Positions 1 through 11,045 are shown, counted from the stretch's first letter. The stretch is 64,000 bases of DNA from Streptomyces rubradiris (GCF_016860525.1 NZ_BNEA01000015.1:1364001-1428000); one strand, 5' to 3'. A program made the numbers and translations. Notes: generated by a model from the letters alone, not told the origin.

Positions 1-40
1 GTGCGCGCCGGTGCCGAACCCGGTGGCGGGCTGCGGCGTA

Positions 41-82
41 CGGCACCTGACGCCCGGCGTGCGGCACCTGACGCCCGGCATT
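41..82. repeat. 21-bp tandem duplication downstream of pcaV
   Basis: Two adjacent copies of a 21-bp unit beginning CGGCACCTGACGCCCGGC (41-61 and 62-82; the last three bases differ) lie just past the 3' end of the minus-strand pcaV. Bases 1-132 otherwise show no supportable gene. A related 18-bp duplication sits inside the pcaV 3' end and encodes a repeated P-P-H-P-A-E. Low-complexity duplications at gene ends recur elsewhere in this window. Confidence 0.7.
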
Positions 83-132
83 GGGCGCCCGGTGCGGGGA
101 GGCTCACGGCGGGGCGGTGGCCGTGGGGGCGG

Positions 133-651
133 TCAGCCTTGGGTGGCCAGGGGCTCGGCCGGCTCGCGCGGGGGCTCGGCGGGGTGCGGGGGCTCGGCGG
201 GGTGCGGGGGCTCGGGGTTGCGCAGGCTCTCGGCCGCGTCGGCGACCCGGCGGATCAGCTCGAAGAACACGGTCCGCTCCTCGGCGGTCAGCGGGGCGAG
301 GAAGACCTGGTTCATCCGGGTGGTGCGGACGGACAGCTTGCGGTGGGTGCGCGCGCCCTCCTCGGTGAGGCGGAGCAGGAAGCGCCGGCCGTCGCGCGGG
401 TCGCGCACCTTGTGCAGCAGTCCGCGGCGGTCGAGCCGGCTGATCACCTCGGCGATGGTGGAGCGGTCCAGGCCCACCCGCTCCCCCACGGTCCGCTGGT
501 CGAGTCCGGGCTCGGCGACGAGCGCGTTCATGACCGCGAACTGCGGCGAGGTGATCTCTTCCGAGACCATCGTGTTCCACAGCAGGTAGTGGGCCTGCTG
601 GAGCCGCCGGGCGAGGTGTCCGGGATGGGTGCCGAGGTCCACCGCGGCCAT
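133..651 (-). CDS. pcaV: MarR-family repressor of the protocatechuate operon (PcaV)
   Basis: The product is 172 aa, a normal MarR length. It is predicted to be a homodimeric winged-helix repressor that binds the pcaV-pcaI intergenic region and lets go when it binds protocatechuate. The sequence closely matches the Streptomyces PcaV pattern: an N-terminal helix with T-H-P-G-H-L-A-R-R (Arg15, the ligand-binding arginine known from S. coelicolor PcaV, is kept), a DNA-recognition helix around residues 50-75 (GERVGLDRSTIAEVISRL) and a wing with RDPRDGRR. The start at 651 is chosen because GGGGAG lies eight bases upstream; an in-frame upstream extension has no such support. The C-terminus has a proline-rich duplicated P-P-H-P-A-E stretch that looks like recent repeat expansion. 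It is divergent from pcaI. Confidence 0.93.
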   Translation of the reverse strand: MAAVDLGTHPGHLARRLQQAHYLLWNTMVSEEITSPQFAVMNALVAEPGLDQRTVGERVGLDRSTIAEVISRLDRRGLLHKVRDPRDGRRFLLRLTEEGARTHRKLSVRTTRMNQVFLAPLTAEERTVFFELIRRVADAAESLRNPEPPHPAEPPHPAEPPREPAEPLATQG

Positions 652-838
652 GTGCGCTCCCCTGATCGATTCGTTGGTGCACTGAACGATACCCGGCCGC
701 CAAACCGGCTGTCTTGTTCTGTGAGCGCGGGAAATCCAGGTCTTGACGGTCTTCGTCTCCGGTGGCAGCGTGAGCGGCACCTCACGAAATACTCAGTGCC
801 CTGACTATTCGGGGTACCGGAGAGACGGAGCTTCACGC
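652..838. promoter_or_regulatory. Divergent pcaV-pcaI promoter/operator region
   Basis: This 187-bp gap separates the divergent pcaV and pcaI starts and must hold both promoters. An imperfect dyad at 672-688 (CGTT, nine bases, AACG, centred on GTGCAC) is a reasonable MarR-type operator close to the pcaV start. A TTGACG at about 753 could serve as a -35 for pcaI. These assignments are inference; only the dyad is directly visible. Confidence 0.45.
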
Positions 839-1594
839 ATGGACAAGGTGGTGGCCACCGCCGGCGAGGCGGTGGCCGATGTGCCGGACGGCGCGTCCCT
901 CGCCGTCGGCGGGTTCGGGCTCAGCGGCGTGCCCGACGTGCTGATCCAGGCGCTGTACGAGCGCGGCGTCGGCGGGCTGAAGGTGGTGTCGAACAACTGC
1001 GGGGCGATGGAGTCCGGGCTGGCGGTGCTGCTGGCCGCGGGCCGGATCGCCCGGGTGACCGGCTCCTACATCGGCGGCAACAAGGAGTTCGCCCGCCAGT
1101 ACCTGGCCGGTGAGCTGGAGCTGGAGCTGATCCCGCAGGGCACGCTGGCCGAACGGCTGCGCGCGGGCGGCGCCGGCATCCCCGCCTTCTACACCCCCGC
1201 CGGCGTCGGCACCCAGGTCGCCGAGGGCGGACTGCCCTGGCGCTACGACGGCTCGGGCGGGGTCGCGCTGGCCTCGCCGCCGAAGGAGGTGCGGGAGTTC
1301 GACGGCGTGGAGTACGTGCTGGAGCGGGGCATCCGCACCGACTTCGCGCTGGTCAGGGCCGCGCGCGGGGACCGGCACGGAAATCTGGTGTTCCGCAGGT
1401 CGGCGCGGAACTTCAACCCGTTGGCCGCGATGGCCGGCCGGGTCACGATCGCCGAGGTGGAGGAACTGGTCGAGCCCGGCGCGATCGATCCGGACGCGGT
1501 GCACGTGCCGGGCGTCTTCGTGCAGCGGGTGGTGCCGCTCACCCCGGAGCAGGCGGCCGACAAGCGGATCGAGTTCCGGACGGTGAGCGGCTGA
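839..1594 (+). CDS. pcaI: 3-oxoadipate:succinyl-CoA transferase, subunit A
   Basis: The product is 251 aa. It is the alpha subunit of the CoA transferase that activates 3-oxoadipate using succinyl-CoA, the penultimate step of the beta-ketoadipate pathway, in the cytoplasm. It has the family CoA-binding signature [10 protein letters not shown] near residues 24-33 and the SNNCG and [10 protein letters not shown] motifs of 3-oxoacid CoA-transferase subunit A. The start at 839 ([10 protein letters not shown]) follows ACGGAG; the frame is open further upstream but that part is low-complexity. The stop overlaps the start of pcaJ by one base (TGATG), the usual arrangement for translationally coupled CoA-transferase subunits. 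It is first in the pca operon and divergent from pcaV. Confidence 0.93.
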   Translation: MDKVVATAGEAVADVPDGASLAVGGFGLSGVPDVLIQALYERGVGGLKVVSNNCGAMESGLAVLLAAGRIARVTGSYIGGNKEFARQYLAGELELELIPQGTLAERLRAGGAGIPAFYTPAGVGTQVAEGGLPWRYDGSGGVALASPPKEVREFDGVEYVLERGIRTDFALVRAARGDRHGNLVFRRSARNFNPLAAMAGRVTIAEVEELVEPGAIDPDAVHVPGVFVQRVVPLTPEQAADKRIEFRTVSG

Positions 1595-2238
1595 TGGCCT
1601 GGACACGCGAGGAGATGGCCGCCCGCGCGGCCCGTGAACTGCGGGACGGCCAGTACGTGAACCTCGGGATCGGTCTGCCGACGCTGATCCCCAACCACCT
1701 TCCCGAGGGGGTCGAGGTGGTGCTGGAGTCGGAGAACGGCATCCTGGGCACCGGCCCGTATCCCACGGAGGACCAGGTCGACCCCGATCTGATCAACGCC
1801 GGCAAGGAGACCGTGACGGTGCTGCCGGGCGCCTCCTTCTTCGACTCGGCGCTGTCCTTCGCGATGATCCGGGGCGGGCACATCGATGTCGCCGTGCTGG
1901 GCGCGATGCAGGTGTCCGCCGGGGGCGATCTGGCCAACTGGGCGGTGCCCGGAAAGCTGGTCACCGGGATCGGGGGCGCGATGGACCTGGTGCACGGTGC
2001 CCGGCAGGTGATCGTGGTGATGACGCACACCGCGAAGGACGGCTCGGCGAAGATCCTCAAGGAGTGCACGCTGCCGTTGACCGGCAAGGGGTGTGTGAAC
2101 CGAGTCATCACGGATCTGGCGGTGCTGGACGTCACCGCGGAGGGGCTGACGCTGACGGAGACCGCGCCGGGTGTGAGCGTGGACGAGGTCATCGCCAGGA
2201 CGGACGCGGAACTGAGCGTTGCGGAGGGTCTGCTGTGA
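1594..2238 (+). CDS. pcaJ: 3-oxoadipate:succinyl-CoA transferase, subunit B
   Basis: The product is 214 aa, the beta subunit that pairs with PcaI. It shows the catalytic glutamate motif ESENGILG near residues 49-56, where the Glu forms the acyl-CoA thioester intermediate in this family, and [10 protein letters not shown] further on. It overlaps pcaI by one base, indicating coupled translation and 1:1 stoichiometry. Its stop (TGA 2236-2238) lies inside a GTGA that also begins a 64-codon low-complexity frame reaching pcaF (described separately). Confidence 0.93.
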   Translation: MAWTREEMAARAARELRDGQYVNLGIGLPTLIPNHLPEGVEVVLESENGILGTGPYPTEDQVDPDLINAGKETVTVLPGASFFDSALSFAMIRGGHIDVAVLGAMQVSAGGDLANWAVPGKLVTGIGGAMDLVHGARQVIVVMTHTAKDGSAKILKECTLPLTGKGCVNRVITDLAVLDVTAEGLTLTETAPGVSVDEVIARTDAELSVAEGLL

Positions 2239-2425
2239 ACCCAGCTCACACGGTTCACACCGCTCAAGCCACCGCCAACGTCAAGGCTGTGAACCCCGCT
2301 CACACCGCTGGCACCGCTCGCACCGCTTGCACCCCTCACGCCACCGCCGCCAGCCCCGACGCCGTGAACCCCGCTAATCCCGCCGATCCTGTTGACCCAG
2401 TTCACACCACAAAGGCGCACACACT

Positions 2426-2429
<4 letters not shown>
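2235..2429 (+). other. Low-complexity 64-codon bridging frame between pcaJ and pcaF
   Basis: Between pcaJ and pcaF lies a segment with four copies of GTGAAC followed by C- and CAC-rich sequence (at 2235, 2289, 2364 and 2426). A GTG at 2235 overlaps the pcaJ stop as GTGA. From it an uninterrupted frame of 64 codons runs to a TGA at 2427-2429, which in turn overlaps the pcaF GTG start as GTGA. The predicted peptide is rich in Val-Asn-Pro-Ala-His-Thr and Ala-Thr runs and matches no family I know. Ribosomes could be handed from pcaJ through this frame to pcaF. Whether the peptide is made or does anything is unknown; it may only preserve coupling across a repeat insertion. Confidence 0.4.
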
Positions 2430-3646
<1,217 letters not shown>

Positions 3647-3665
3647 GGAAGCGTCAGGTACCACG

Positions 3666-4439
3666 ATGAGTCTCACCCAGCACGACATCGACCAGGAGAT
3701 GGCCGCCGAGCGCGTCGCGTACGCCAAGCGCGTCGCCGACGGCGCCCCTGTCGAGCACCATCCGCGCCGCGACTACGCGCCGTACCGCTCCTCCGTGCTG
3801 CGCCATCCGAAGCAGCCCCTGGTGGCGATCGACACGCGCCAGGACCCGGAGCTGGTGGAGCTGCGCTCCCCCGCCTTCGGGGAGCGGGACATCACCGAGA
3901 TCGACAACGACCTCACCCGGCAGCACACCGGGGAGCCCATCGGCGAGCGCATCACGGTCTCCGGCCGGCTGCTGGACCGCGACGGGCGCCCGGTGCGCGG
4001 TCAGCTGATCGAGATCTGGCAGGCCAACTCGGCCGGCCGGTACGCCCACCGGCGCGAGCAGCACGACGCGCCGCTGGACCCGAACTTCACGGGCGTCGGC
4101 CGTACCCTCACCGACGCCGAGGGCCGCTATCACTTCACCACCATCCAGCCGGGCCCCTATCCCTGGCGCAACCACGTGAACGCCTGGCGTCCGGCCCACA
4201 TCCACTTCTCGGTGTTCGGCACGGCGTTCACCCAGCGGCTGGTGACCCAGATGTACTTCCCGAACGACCCGCTGTTCCCCTACGACCCGATCCTGCAGTC
4301 GGTGACGGACGACGCGGCCCGGCATCGGCTGGTCGCCACCTACGACCACGGCCTGTCGGTGCCCGAGTTCTCCCTGGGCTACCGCTGGGACATCGTGCTG
4401 GACGGCCCGGCCGCCACCTGGATCGAAGAAGGACGCTGA
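3666..4439 (+). CDS. pcaH: Protocatechuate 3,4-dioxygenase, beta subunit
   Basis: The product is 257 aa. It is the iron-bearing subunit of the intradiol dioxygenase that opens protocatechuate to 3-carboxy-cis,cis-muconate using O2. The beta-subunit Fe(III) ligands are visible: Tyr in NSAGRYAHR, Tyr in QPGPYPW and the His pair in RPAHIHFSVFG. The N-terminal domain DYAPYRSSVLRHPKQPL is characteristic of PcaH. It is followed after only five bases by pcaG, which encodes its obligate partner. Confidence 0.95.
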   Translation: MSLTQHDIDQEMAAERVAYAKRVADGAPVEHHPRRDYAPYRSSVLRHPKQPLVAIDTRQDPELVELRSPAFGERDITEIDNDLTRQHTGEPIGERITVSGRLLDRDGRPVRGQLIEIWQANSAGRYAHRREQHDAPLDPNFTGVGRTLTDAEGRYHFTTIQPGPYPWRNHVNAWRPAHIHFSVFGTAFTQRLVTQMYFPNDPLFPYDPILQSVTDDAARHRLVATYDHGLSVPEFSLGYRWDIVLDGPAATWIEEGR

Positions 4440-4444
4440 CCGCC

Positions 4445-5047
4445 ATGACGCTCATCGACCCGGGCAGCCCGGAGCAGGTGCCGCCCACCCCGTCCCACAC
4501 GGTCGGCCCGTTCTACGGGTACGCGCTGCCGTTCAGCGGCGGCGAGGAGATCGCCCCGCTCGGTCATCCGGACACCGTCACCGTGCACGGCCACGTCCTC
4601 GACGGCGCGGGTGATCCGCTGCCCGACGCGCTGCTCGAAGTGTGGGGGCCGCGGCCCGACGGCACGGTGCCGCGGGTGGACGGCGCACTGCGGCGGGACC
4701 CGGCCACGGGCGGCTTCCTGGGCCGCAACGGGGTGGAGTTCACCGGCTGGGGACGGATCCAGACGGATGCGAACGGGCACTGGTACGTGCGTACGCTGCG
4801 CCCCGGCGCGCGTGGGCGCAACGCGCCCTACCTCAGTGTCTGCGTCTTCGCGCGGGGCCTTCTCGTGCATCTGTTCACCCGTGTCTACCTGCCGGGTGAT
4901 GACGCCGCCCTGGCCGCCGATCCGCTGCTCACCCGGGTGGGCGACCGGCGTGACACGCTGATCGCGGCTGACGAGGGGCACGGCACCTACCGTTTCGACA
5001 TCCGCCTTCAGGGCGAAGGCGAGACGGTCTTCCTGGAGTACCAGTGA
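4445..5047 (+). CDS. pcaG: Protocatechuate 3,4-dioxygenase, alpha subunit
   Basis: The product is 200 aa, the alpha subunit that pairs with PcaH. It has the same intradiol beta-sandwich (TPSHTVGPFYGYALPF at the N-terminus, DALLEVWGP, then GRIQTDANGHWYVRTLRPG) but lacks the PcaH iron-ligand tyrosine/histidine set, as expected for the non-catalytic chain. A four-base overlap with pcaB at 5044-5047 shows it is coupled to the next step. Confidence 0.94.
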   Translation: MTLIDPGSPEQVPPTPSHTVGPFYGYALPFSGGEEIAPLGHPDTVTVHGHVLDGAGDPLPDALLEVWGPRPDGTVPRVDGALRRDPATGGFLGRNGVEFTGWGRIQTDANGHWYVRTLRPGARGRNAPYLSVCVFARGLLVHLFTRVYLPGDDAALAADPLLTRVGDRRDTLIAADEGHGTYRFDIRLQGEGETVFLEYQ

Positions 5048-6384
5048 CACCCGAGTTCCCTTCCTGCACCGACACCGGTCTGCTGGCCCCCGGGCGGGGC
5101 GCGGCGGACGCCGTGTCCGAGACCGGTGACCCCGCGTATCTGCGGGCGCTGCTCGACGCCGAGGCCGCGCTGACCCGGGCGCAGGCCGCGCTGGGGCTCG
5201 CCCCGCCCGAGGCCGCGGCGGCGGTGACCGAGGCGGCCGAACCGGACCGGTTCGACCTGCGCTCCCTGGCCGCCCGCGCCGCCGGCGGCGGCAATCCGGT
5301 GATCCCGCTGGCCGCCGACCTGACGGCGGCGGTCGGCGCCGAGTACGGGCCTTACGTCCACCGGGGTGCCACCAGCCAGGACATCATGGACACGGCGACG
5401 ATGCTGGTCGCCGTGCGCGCCCTCGGCCCGGTGCTGGCCGATCTCGGGCGCGCCGAGCGGGCGCTGGCCCGCCTCGCGGCCGGGCACCGGGACACCGTGC
5501 TGCCGGGCCGGACGCTCACCCAGCACGCCGTACCGACCACGTTCGGGCTGAAGGCGGCCGGCTGGCGCGCGCTGGTCCTGGACGCGCGCGACCGCCTCGC
5601 CCGGGTACGCGACTCGCTCCCCGCCCAGCTCGGCGGGGCCGCCGGCACCCTGGCGGCCTTCCAGGCGTACGGCGCCCCGGACCCGGCCGTACTGACGGAG
5701 GCTTACGCCCGTGAACTCGGGCTGGCCGCACCGGCGTTGCCCTGGCACACGCTGCGCACGCCGGTCGCGGACCTGGCCGGGTGCCTGGCCTTCACGGCGG
5801 GCGCCCTGGGCAAACTCGCCGTGGACGTGCTGACGCTGTCGCGCACCGAGATCGGCGAGGTGAGCGAGGGCAGCGGCGGCGGCTCGTCCGCCATGCCGCA
5901 CAAGGCGAACCCGGTGCGCGCCACGCTCCTGGCGTCCGCCGCCCGGCGCGCTCCCCAGCTCGCGGCGACCCTGTACGGCTGCCTGGCCGCCGAGGACGAG
6001 CGGCCGGCCGGCGCCTGGCACGCCGAGTGGGAGCCGCTGCGCGATCTGCTCCGGCTGGTGGGCGGCGCGGCCGGACAGGCGGCGGAGCTGGCCGAGGGGT
6101 TGCGGGTGCACCCGGACGCGATGCGCCGCGATCTCGGCCGCACCCGGGGACTGATCGTCTCCGAGCGGCTGACCGCCGTCCTCGCGCCCGTCCTCGGCCG
6201 GGCGCGGGCCAAGGAGCTGCTGACCGAACTGGCCCGCCGAGCCCACTGCGAGAACCGCCCGCTGCGTGAACTCCTCGAAGAACATGAGGAGCTGGCGGGC
6301 ATCGATCTGGCGGAGGCGACCGACCCCGCCCGGTACACCGGTTTCGCCGGCATCCTCACCGACCGTGCTCTGGAGCGACGTTGA
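5044..6384 (+). CDS. pcaB: 3-carboxy-cis,cis-muconate cycloisomerase
   Basis: The product is 446 aa. It converts 3-carboxy-cis,cis-muconate into 4-carboxymuconolactone. It belongs to the fumarase/aspartase superfamily: HRGATSQDIMDTATM near residues 104-118 and the superfamily signature GGSSAMPHKANPV near 280-292, which contains the mobile catalytic serine loop. It overlaps pcaG and pcaL by four bases each, consistent with one tightly coupled operon. Confidence 0.94.
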   Translation: MTPEFPSCTDTGLLAPGRGAADAVSETGDPAYLRALLDAEAALTRAQAALGLAPPEAAAAVTEAAEPDRFDLRSLAARAAGGGNPVIPLAADLTAAVGAEYGPYVHRGATSQDIMDTATMLVAVRALGPVLADLGRAERALARLAAGHRDTVLPGRTLTQHAVPTTFGLKAAGWRALVLDARDRLARVRDSLPAQLGGAAGTLAAFQAYGAPDPAVLTEAYARELGLAAPALPWHTLRTPVADLAGCLAFTAGALGKLAVDVLTLSRTEIGEVSEGSGGGSSAMPHKANPVRATLLASAARRAPQLAATLYGCLAAEDERPAGAWHAEWEPLRDLLRLVGGAAGQAAELAEGLRVHPDAMRRDLGRTRGLIVSERLTAVLAPVLGRARAKELLTELARRAHCENRPLRELLEEHEELAGIDLAEATDPARYTGFAGILTDRALERR

Positions 6385-7502
6385 CCGTGACCCTCCTCAA
6401 CCACCGTGCGGAAGGCCCCGCTTCCGCGCCGCCGCTGCTGCTCGGGCCCTCGCTCGGTACCTCGCTCGCCCTGTGGGACCGGGTGGCGCCCGAACTGTCC
6501 GCGAGCCACCGGGTGATCCGCTGGGACCTGCCGGGGCACGGCGGTTCGGCGGCCGACCTGATCGGGCCGGGCGCGACCGTCGGCGACCTGGCCGCGCTGG
6601 TGCTGGCGCTCGCGGACGCGCTCGGCGTCGACCGGTTCGCCTACGCGGGCGTGTCCCTGGGCGGCGCGGTCGGCCTGCACCTGGCCGTCCACCACCCCGA
6701 GCGGCTGACCTCGCTGGCGGTGCTGTGCTCCTCGGCCCACTTCGGCGGTGCCGCGCCCTGGCGGGAGCGGGCGGAGCGGGTGCGCCGCGAGGGCCTTCAG
6801 TGGCTGGCCGAGAGCGCCGACGCGCGCTGGTTCACGCCCGGGTTCAGCGTGCCGGAGCTGGTCCGGGACCACCGTGCGGCCGACCCGGAGGCGTATGCCG
6901 CCTGCTGCGACGCGCTCGCCGCGTTCGATCTGCGCGACCGGCTGGCCGGGATCACCGTACCGACGCTGCTCGTGGCCGGGCGGGAGGATCCCGCGACCCC
7001 GCCCGCGCACCTCAGGGAGATCGCGGACGCGGTACCGGGCGCGGCGCTGGTGGAGCTGCCCGGGGCTTCTCATCTGGCCCCGGCGCAGGTTCCCCGGGCG
7101 GTGCTGGCGGCACTGCGCACCCAGCTAGACGGGCCGCCGGCGAGCGGTCTCGCGGTGCGCCGCCAGGTGCTGGGCGACGCCCATGTGGACCGCGCGCAGG
7201 CCCGGCAGACCCCGTTCACCGCCCGCTTCCAGGACTTCATCTCCCGCTACGCGTGGGGCGAGATCTGGACCGACCCGACGCTGTCGCGCCGCGAGCGCAG
7301 CATGATCACACTGACCGCGCTGGTCGCGCACGGCCACTACGACGAGCTGGCGATGCACGTCCGGGCGGCCCGCCGCAACGGGCTGACGCCGGAGGAGATC
7401 GGCGCGGTGCTGCTGCAGACCGCGGTGTACTGCGGCGTACCGGCCGCCAACTCGGCGTTCGCGACGGCCCAGCGGGTACTCGCCGAGGAGGACCCGGACT
7501 GA
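6381..7502 (+). CDS. pcaL: Fused 3-oxoadipate enol-lactone hydrolase / 4-carboxymuconolactone decarboxylase
   Basis: The product is 373 aa, a natural PcaD-PcaC fusion known from actinomycetes. Residues 1 to about 250 form an alpha/beta hydrolase with nucleophile motif AGVSLGG and a late His in GASHLAP; this half hydrolyses 3-oxoadipate enol-lactone. Residues from about 258 to 373 form a carboxymuconolactone decarboxylase domain (RRERSMITLTALVAHGHYDEL, then VYCGVPAANSAF). The two halves therefore carry out consecutive steps. It is the last pca gene here; no clear terminator hairpin is visible in the 107-bp gap to the convergent methyltransferase gene. Confidence 0.94.
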   Translation: MTVTLLNHRAEGPASAPPLLLGPSLGTSLALWDRVAPELSASHRVIRWDLPGHGGSAADLIGPGATVGDLAALVLALADALGVDRFAYAGVSLGGAVGLHLAVHHPERLTSLAVLCSSAHFGGAAPWRERAERVRREGLQWLAESADARWFTPGFSVPELVRDHRAADPEAYAACCDALAAFDLRDRLAGITVPTLLVAGREDPATPPAHLREIADAVPGAALVELPGASHLAPAQVPRAVLAALRTQLDGPPASGLAVRRQVLGDAHVDRAQARQTPFTARFQDFISRYAWGEIWTDPTLSRRERSMITLTALVAHGHYDELAMHVRAARRNGLTPEEIGAVLLQTAVYCGVPAANSAFATAQRVLAEEDPD

Positions 7503-7609
7503 CCCATGGCGAGGGTACCGCTGCCGGGCGTACGCGCGGCGGCGGCTCGTTGCCCGTGGCGCTGCCAGGAGGCCGACGTTCGGCGGCGGCACCGTGGCGT
7601 GCGGGTCGT

Positions 7610-8299
7610 TCAAGCCCGTCGGACCGCCTTGACGAGCAACGTGGCCGCGCTGCGCGGCGCGTCGGTGGGCGACGGCAACGTGTCGACGCTGATGCCGGTG
7701 AACCCGGACTCGTGCAGGACCTCCGTCCAGACGTGTTCCTGGAGCACCCATCTGCGCATCGTGGTCGTCTCCCCGCCCGGGGTCCGTGCCGCGATCTCGG
7801 CCGGCACGACATCGGGCTCGGCGGGCGCACCGCCCAGGTAGTGGGCGAGGGTCGAGAAGACCAGCCGGCCGCCGGGTCGCAGGGCTCCCGCCGCCGCCGG
7901 GAGCAGCTCTCGCGGGTCGGTGAAGTCGACCGCGCCGAAGACGCTGTACAGCACGTCGTAGGTGCCGGCCGTATCCCGCAGGTGCCGTACGGCGTCGGAA
8001 CGGACGAGGCGCAGGCGGGGTGCGAGGTGGCCGAACAGGTCCATGGCCATGGCGTGCTGGGCGGGTGAGGCGTCCACGGCGTCGACGCGCGCGGGAAGTC
8101 GGTGAGCGACCAGGCAGGCGGCATGCCGGGCGGCTCCGGCGCCGAGTTCACCGACGGTACTGCCCGTCACATCGCCCAGCGGCTCCGGGCCGGGGCCGCT
8201 GTCCTGGGCCCATGTCCAGTGGAAGGTCTCGGGAACAGCGCGGTCGTGTTCGGCACGGGCGCGGCCGTAGTGGTACCAGAGGTCTGTGGTGGTCGACAT
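7610..8299 (-). CDS. Class I SAM-dependent methyltransferase
   Basis: The product is 229 aa with a single Rossmann-type SAM domain: motif I GELGAGAARHAA near residues 50-61, acidic loop DAVDAS near 73-78, then TYDVLYSVFGAVDF and LRPGGRLVFST. The substrate cannot be read from sequence; the type suggests a small-molecule methyltransferase. The start (MSTTTDLWYHYGR) is not well supported by a ribosome site; an ATG three codons upstream (8308) is an alternative. It lies 59 bp downstream of the truncated LAL regulator, on the same strand, so the two may be co-transcribed. Confidence 0.82.
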   Translation of the reverse strand: MSTTTDLWYHYGRARAEHDRAVPETFHWTWAQDSGPGPEPLGDVTGSTVGELGAGAARHAACLVAHRLPARVDAVDASPAQHAMAMDLFGHLAPRLRLVRSDAVRHLRDTAGTYDVLYSVFGAVDFTDPRELLPAAAGALRPGGRLVFSTLAHYLGGAPAEPDVVPAEIAARTPGGETTTMRRWVLQEHVWTEVLHESGFTGISVDTLPSPTDAPRSAATLLVKAVRRA

Positions 8300-8358
8300 C
8301 CGCGGCATCGGACCGGGGTCTTCGAAGGTCACGACCAGGGCGCTGAATCCGGCCGGGT

Positions 8359-11045
8359 TCAGCGCGGGTTCCGGACGCCGGCCAGGGCCTTCCGGGCTCG
8401 GGTCGCCAGACCGTCCGCGCCGCAGAGGCGGGCGAGGTCCAGGCCACGGGTGAGTTCGGCGACCGAGCCGGTGGCGATGCCGTACTCGACGCGGGCCGCC
8501 GCGTGCTCGTACTGGCAGGGAGATGCCTCCAGGTAGGCCACGGCGCGGGCGGCGAGCCGTACCGCGCGCTGACCGGTCTCCAGCGCGGCGGCGCAGCGCA
8601 GGGCCTCGCCGATGGCGGTGTCCGTGCCGAACCGCTCGGCCTGTTTGCGGGCGTCGGCGGCGAGCTGGGCGGCGCGGGCCGGGTCCGTCGGGGCGAGGGC
8701 CCGGGCGAGGTCGACGGACCAGGGTGCGAGGACCGGGTTGTGGCCGCCGCGGGAGGCGGCGGTCTTCTCGGCGGCCTCCAGTTCGCTGACGCCTTCCGCG
8801 GTGCGGCCGACGGCGAGCAGCAGCCGGCCGCGCACGGAGCGGATGTCGGGCAGCACGATGGTGGACGGGTAGGGCGGTGCGAAGCCGTACTGCTCGGCGA
8901 CCGACCAGGCTTCCTCCACCCGGCCGCGGGCCAGCAGGGTGTCGACCAGTCCGCAGGTGGCCGACCAGTACAACGGCAGGCGGCGGCCGACGCGTTCGGC
9001 GAGCCGGACGGCTTCGCGCAGGGTGGACTCGGCGTCCGGCAGCCGGCCCTGTCTGCGGTAGGCGAGCCCGAGGAAGGCGTTGGCCAGGGAGAGGTGGACG
9101 CCGCGCCAGCCGGCCGAGGTGTAGACGCGCCGGGCTTCGGAGAACAGGCTTTCGGCGCGGTCGAGCCGGTCGGCGTAGGCGTACGCGCTGCCGAGCATCA
9201 TGAGCAGTTCCATGCCCCACTCGGGGTCGGTCCAGCCGAGGCCGGGCGCGAGGCGGCCGTTGACGAGGGCGCGGTCGCACAGGTCGACGACCGCGTCGGC
9301 GCTCTCGCCGTGGGTCATGGCGTCGAAGGCGCGCAGGATCAGCAGGGCGCGTTCGGCGTTGTCGCGGCCGGTGCAGGTGCTCGCGAGTTCGGCGAGGCGC
9401 CGGGAGCGGGCCGGGGCGGCGGTCTCGCCGTGGATGCCCTCCCACATGAACTGGAACGCCTGGAGCCGCAGGCGCACCGGGCCGGCCGCGTGCCGGGCGG
9501 CCTCGGCCTCGACGGTGCGGACGGCCTGCTCCAGCTGGTCGTTGTGGAGCAGCGCCTGGGAGAGGCGGACGACGGCGTCGACCCGGTCGTCCCCGTCCAG
9601 GCCGGGCATGCCGAGCGCGCTGCGCAACTGGTCGATGGAGACGGCTGGGTTGGTCAGCAGGGTGGCGCAGCCCAGTTCGTACAGCACATGGGGGCGTGCA
9701 CCTCGGGCAGGGGCGGCTCCCGCAGCGCGCGTTCCAGGCAGCGGCGGGCGGCGTCCGGGGCGCCGACGGCGAGGTGTTCGCGGGCCGCCTGACGCAACTG
9801 CTCGACGAGCTCCTCGTCTTCGTCCGGGTGCACCTTCAGCAGGTGCCGGGCGGCTTCGGCGGCACCCCGGCCCAGCTCGTTGATGATCTGCGCGGCGACG
9901 CCGTGCATGGCGGTGCACACGCCGGAGGGGATGGACCGGTAGACGTCGGTGGCGATGAGCGGGTGGACGAACTCCAGCTCGTCCCCGTCGCCTTCGGCAC
10001 TCGTGGCGGGTCCGGGGCGGGTGAGGATGCGGGCGGTGCACAGCACGTCGGCGCAGCTGCGGGCGAGGTCGTCGTCCATGGTGGCGAGGCGGGCGACCAT
10101 GTCGACGGTGATGCCGGTGCCGAGGATGGCGGCGGCCCAGGCGAACCGGGTGGCCTCCAGGCCGAGGCCCTTGAGCCGGTCGACCAGTCCGCCGCCGCGG
10201 GCCGCGCGGTTGAGGGCGCGCAGCTCACCGGCGTGTGCCTCGACCGGCTCCAGTTCGATGTCGTGCACCTTGGCGAGGAGTTCGACGGTCTCGTAGGGGT
10301 TGCCGTCGGTGACCGCCCAGACCTCGCGGCAGAACGCGTCGTCGGCGTGCCGGCCGAGGGTGGCGCGGGTGAGTCCGGCGGTGGCGGCCGGGGTGAGGGC
10401 GCTCAGGTCGTTGACCGGGCGGCCCGCGGCGGCGGCGACCGCGTCGAGATGGCGGGCGCCGACCCCGCCGGCCCGGTCGGGCCTGCGGGTGACCACGACG
10501 AGTACGGGCACGTCGTCCAGGCGTTCGGCGAACGCGGCGAGCCAGCGCAGGGTCTCGGGGTCGGCCCAGTGGGCGTCGTCGAGCAGCAGGACGAGCGGCC
10601 AGGTGCGGCGGGCGATGCGGCGTACGGCGGAGACGAGTCCGTCGCGGACGTAGTGCGGGTCGGCGTTGTCCCCGCGCGGTTCGGTTATGCCGAGGGCGGG
10701 GCCGGCGATGTCGTGCCAGTCGCCGAGGTGGTCGCGGAGTTCTCCGGGCGGCAGGGACAGCAGTGCGGGCTGGAGCAGTTGCCGCAGGACGTGGAACGGG
10801 ACGGATCTGAGGGTCTCGGCGCCGCGGGCGGACCAGACGGAGCAGCCGCGGCGTTCGGCCATGCGGCGGGTCTCGGCCAGCAGCGCGGTCTTGCCGAGTC
10901 CGGCCTTGCCGCGGAAGACCAGCAGGGCGCCCGCGGCGTGCCGGCCGGCGCACAGGGCGTCGAGCGCCGCCGCGACGGTGGCGATCTCGGTGTCCCGCTC
11001 CCACAGGGGTGCCGAGCCGGCCGCCGTTGGCCGTCCGTCCGTCAT
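8359..11045 (-). pseudogene. LAL-type ATPase regulator, frameshifted and lacking the C-terminal HTH
   Basis: The gene starts at 11045 (MTDGRPTAAG, preceded by GGGAGG) and encodes a STAND-type ATPase: Walker A GKAGLGKTAL near residues 46-55 and Walker B LVLLLDDAHWAD near 151-162. The reading frame breaks around residue 450, in a run of five G at 9690-9694. Adding one base there rejoins the frame (V-H-A-P then H-V-L-Y-E-L-G) into a TPR-like helical region of about 445 residues. The rejoined protein would be about 895 aa and stops at 8359 exactly where LAL proteins normally begin their LuxR-type helix-turn-helix. So two lesions or one natural truncation plus one sequencing error are possible. 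If the frameshift is real the gene is inactive; if it is an assembly error the protein would be an ATPase/TPR sensor without its own DNA-binding domain. Confidence 0.78.

Noticed and set aside
2289..2425. N-terminal extension of PcaF into the repeat region
   Set aside because: The upstream open frame is out of register with pcaF and ends at a TGA overlapping the pcaF start.
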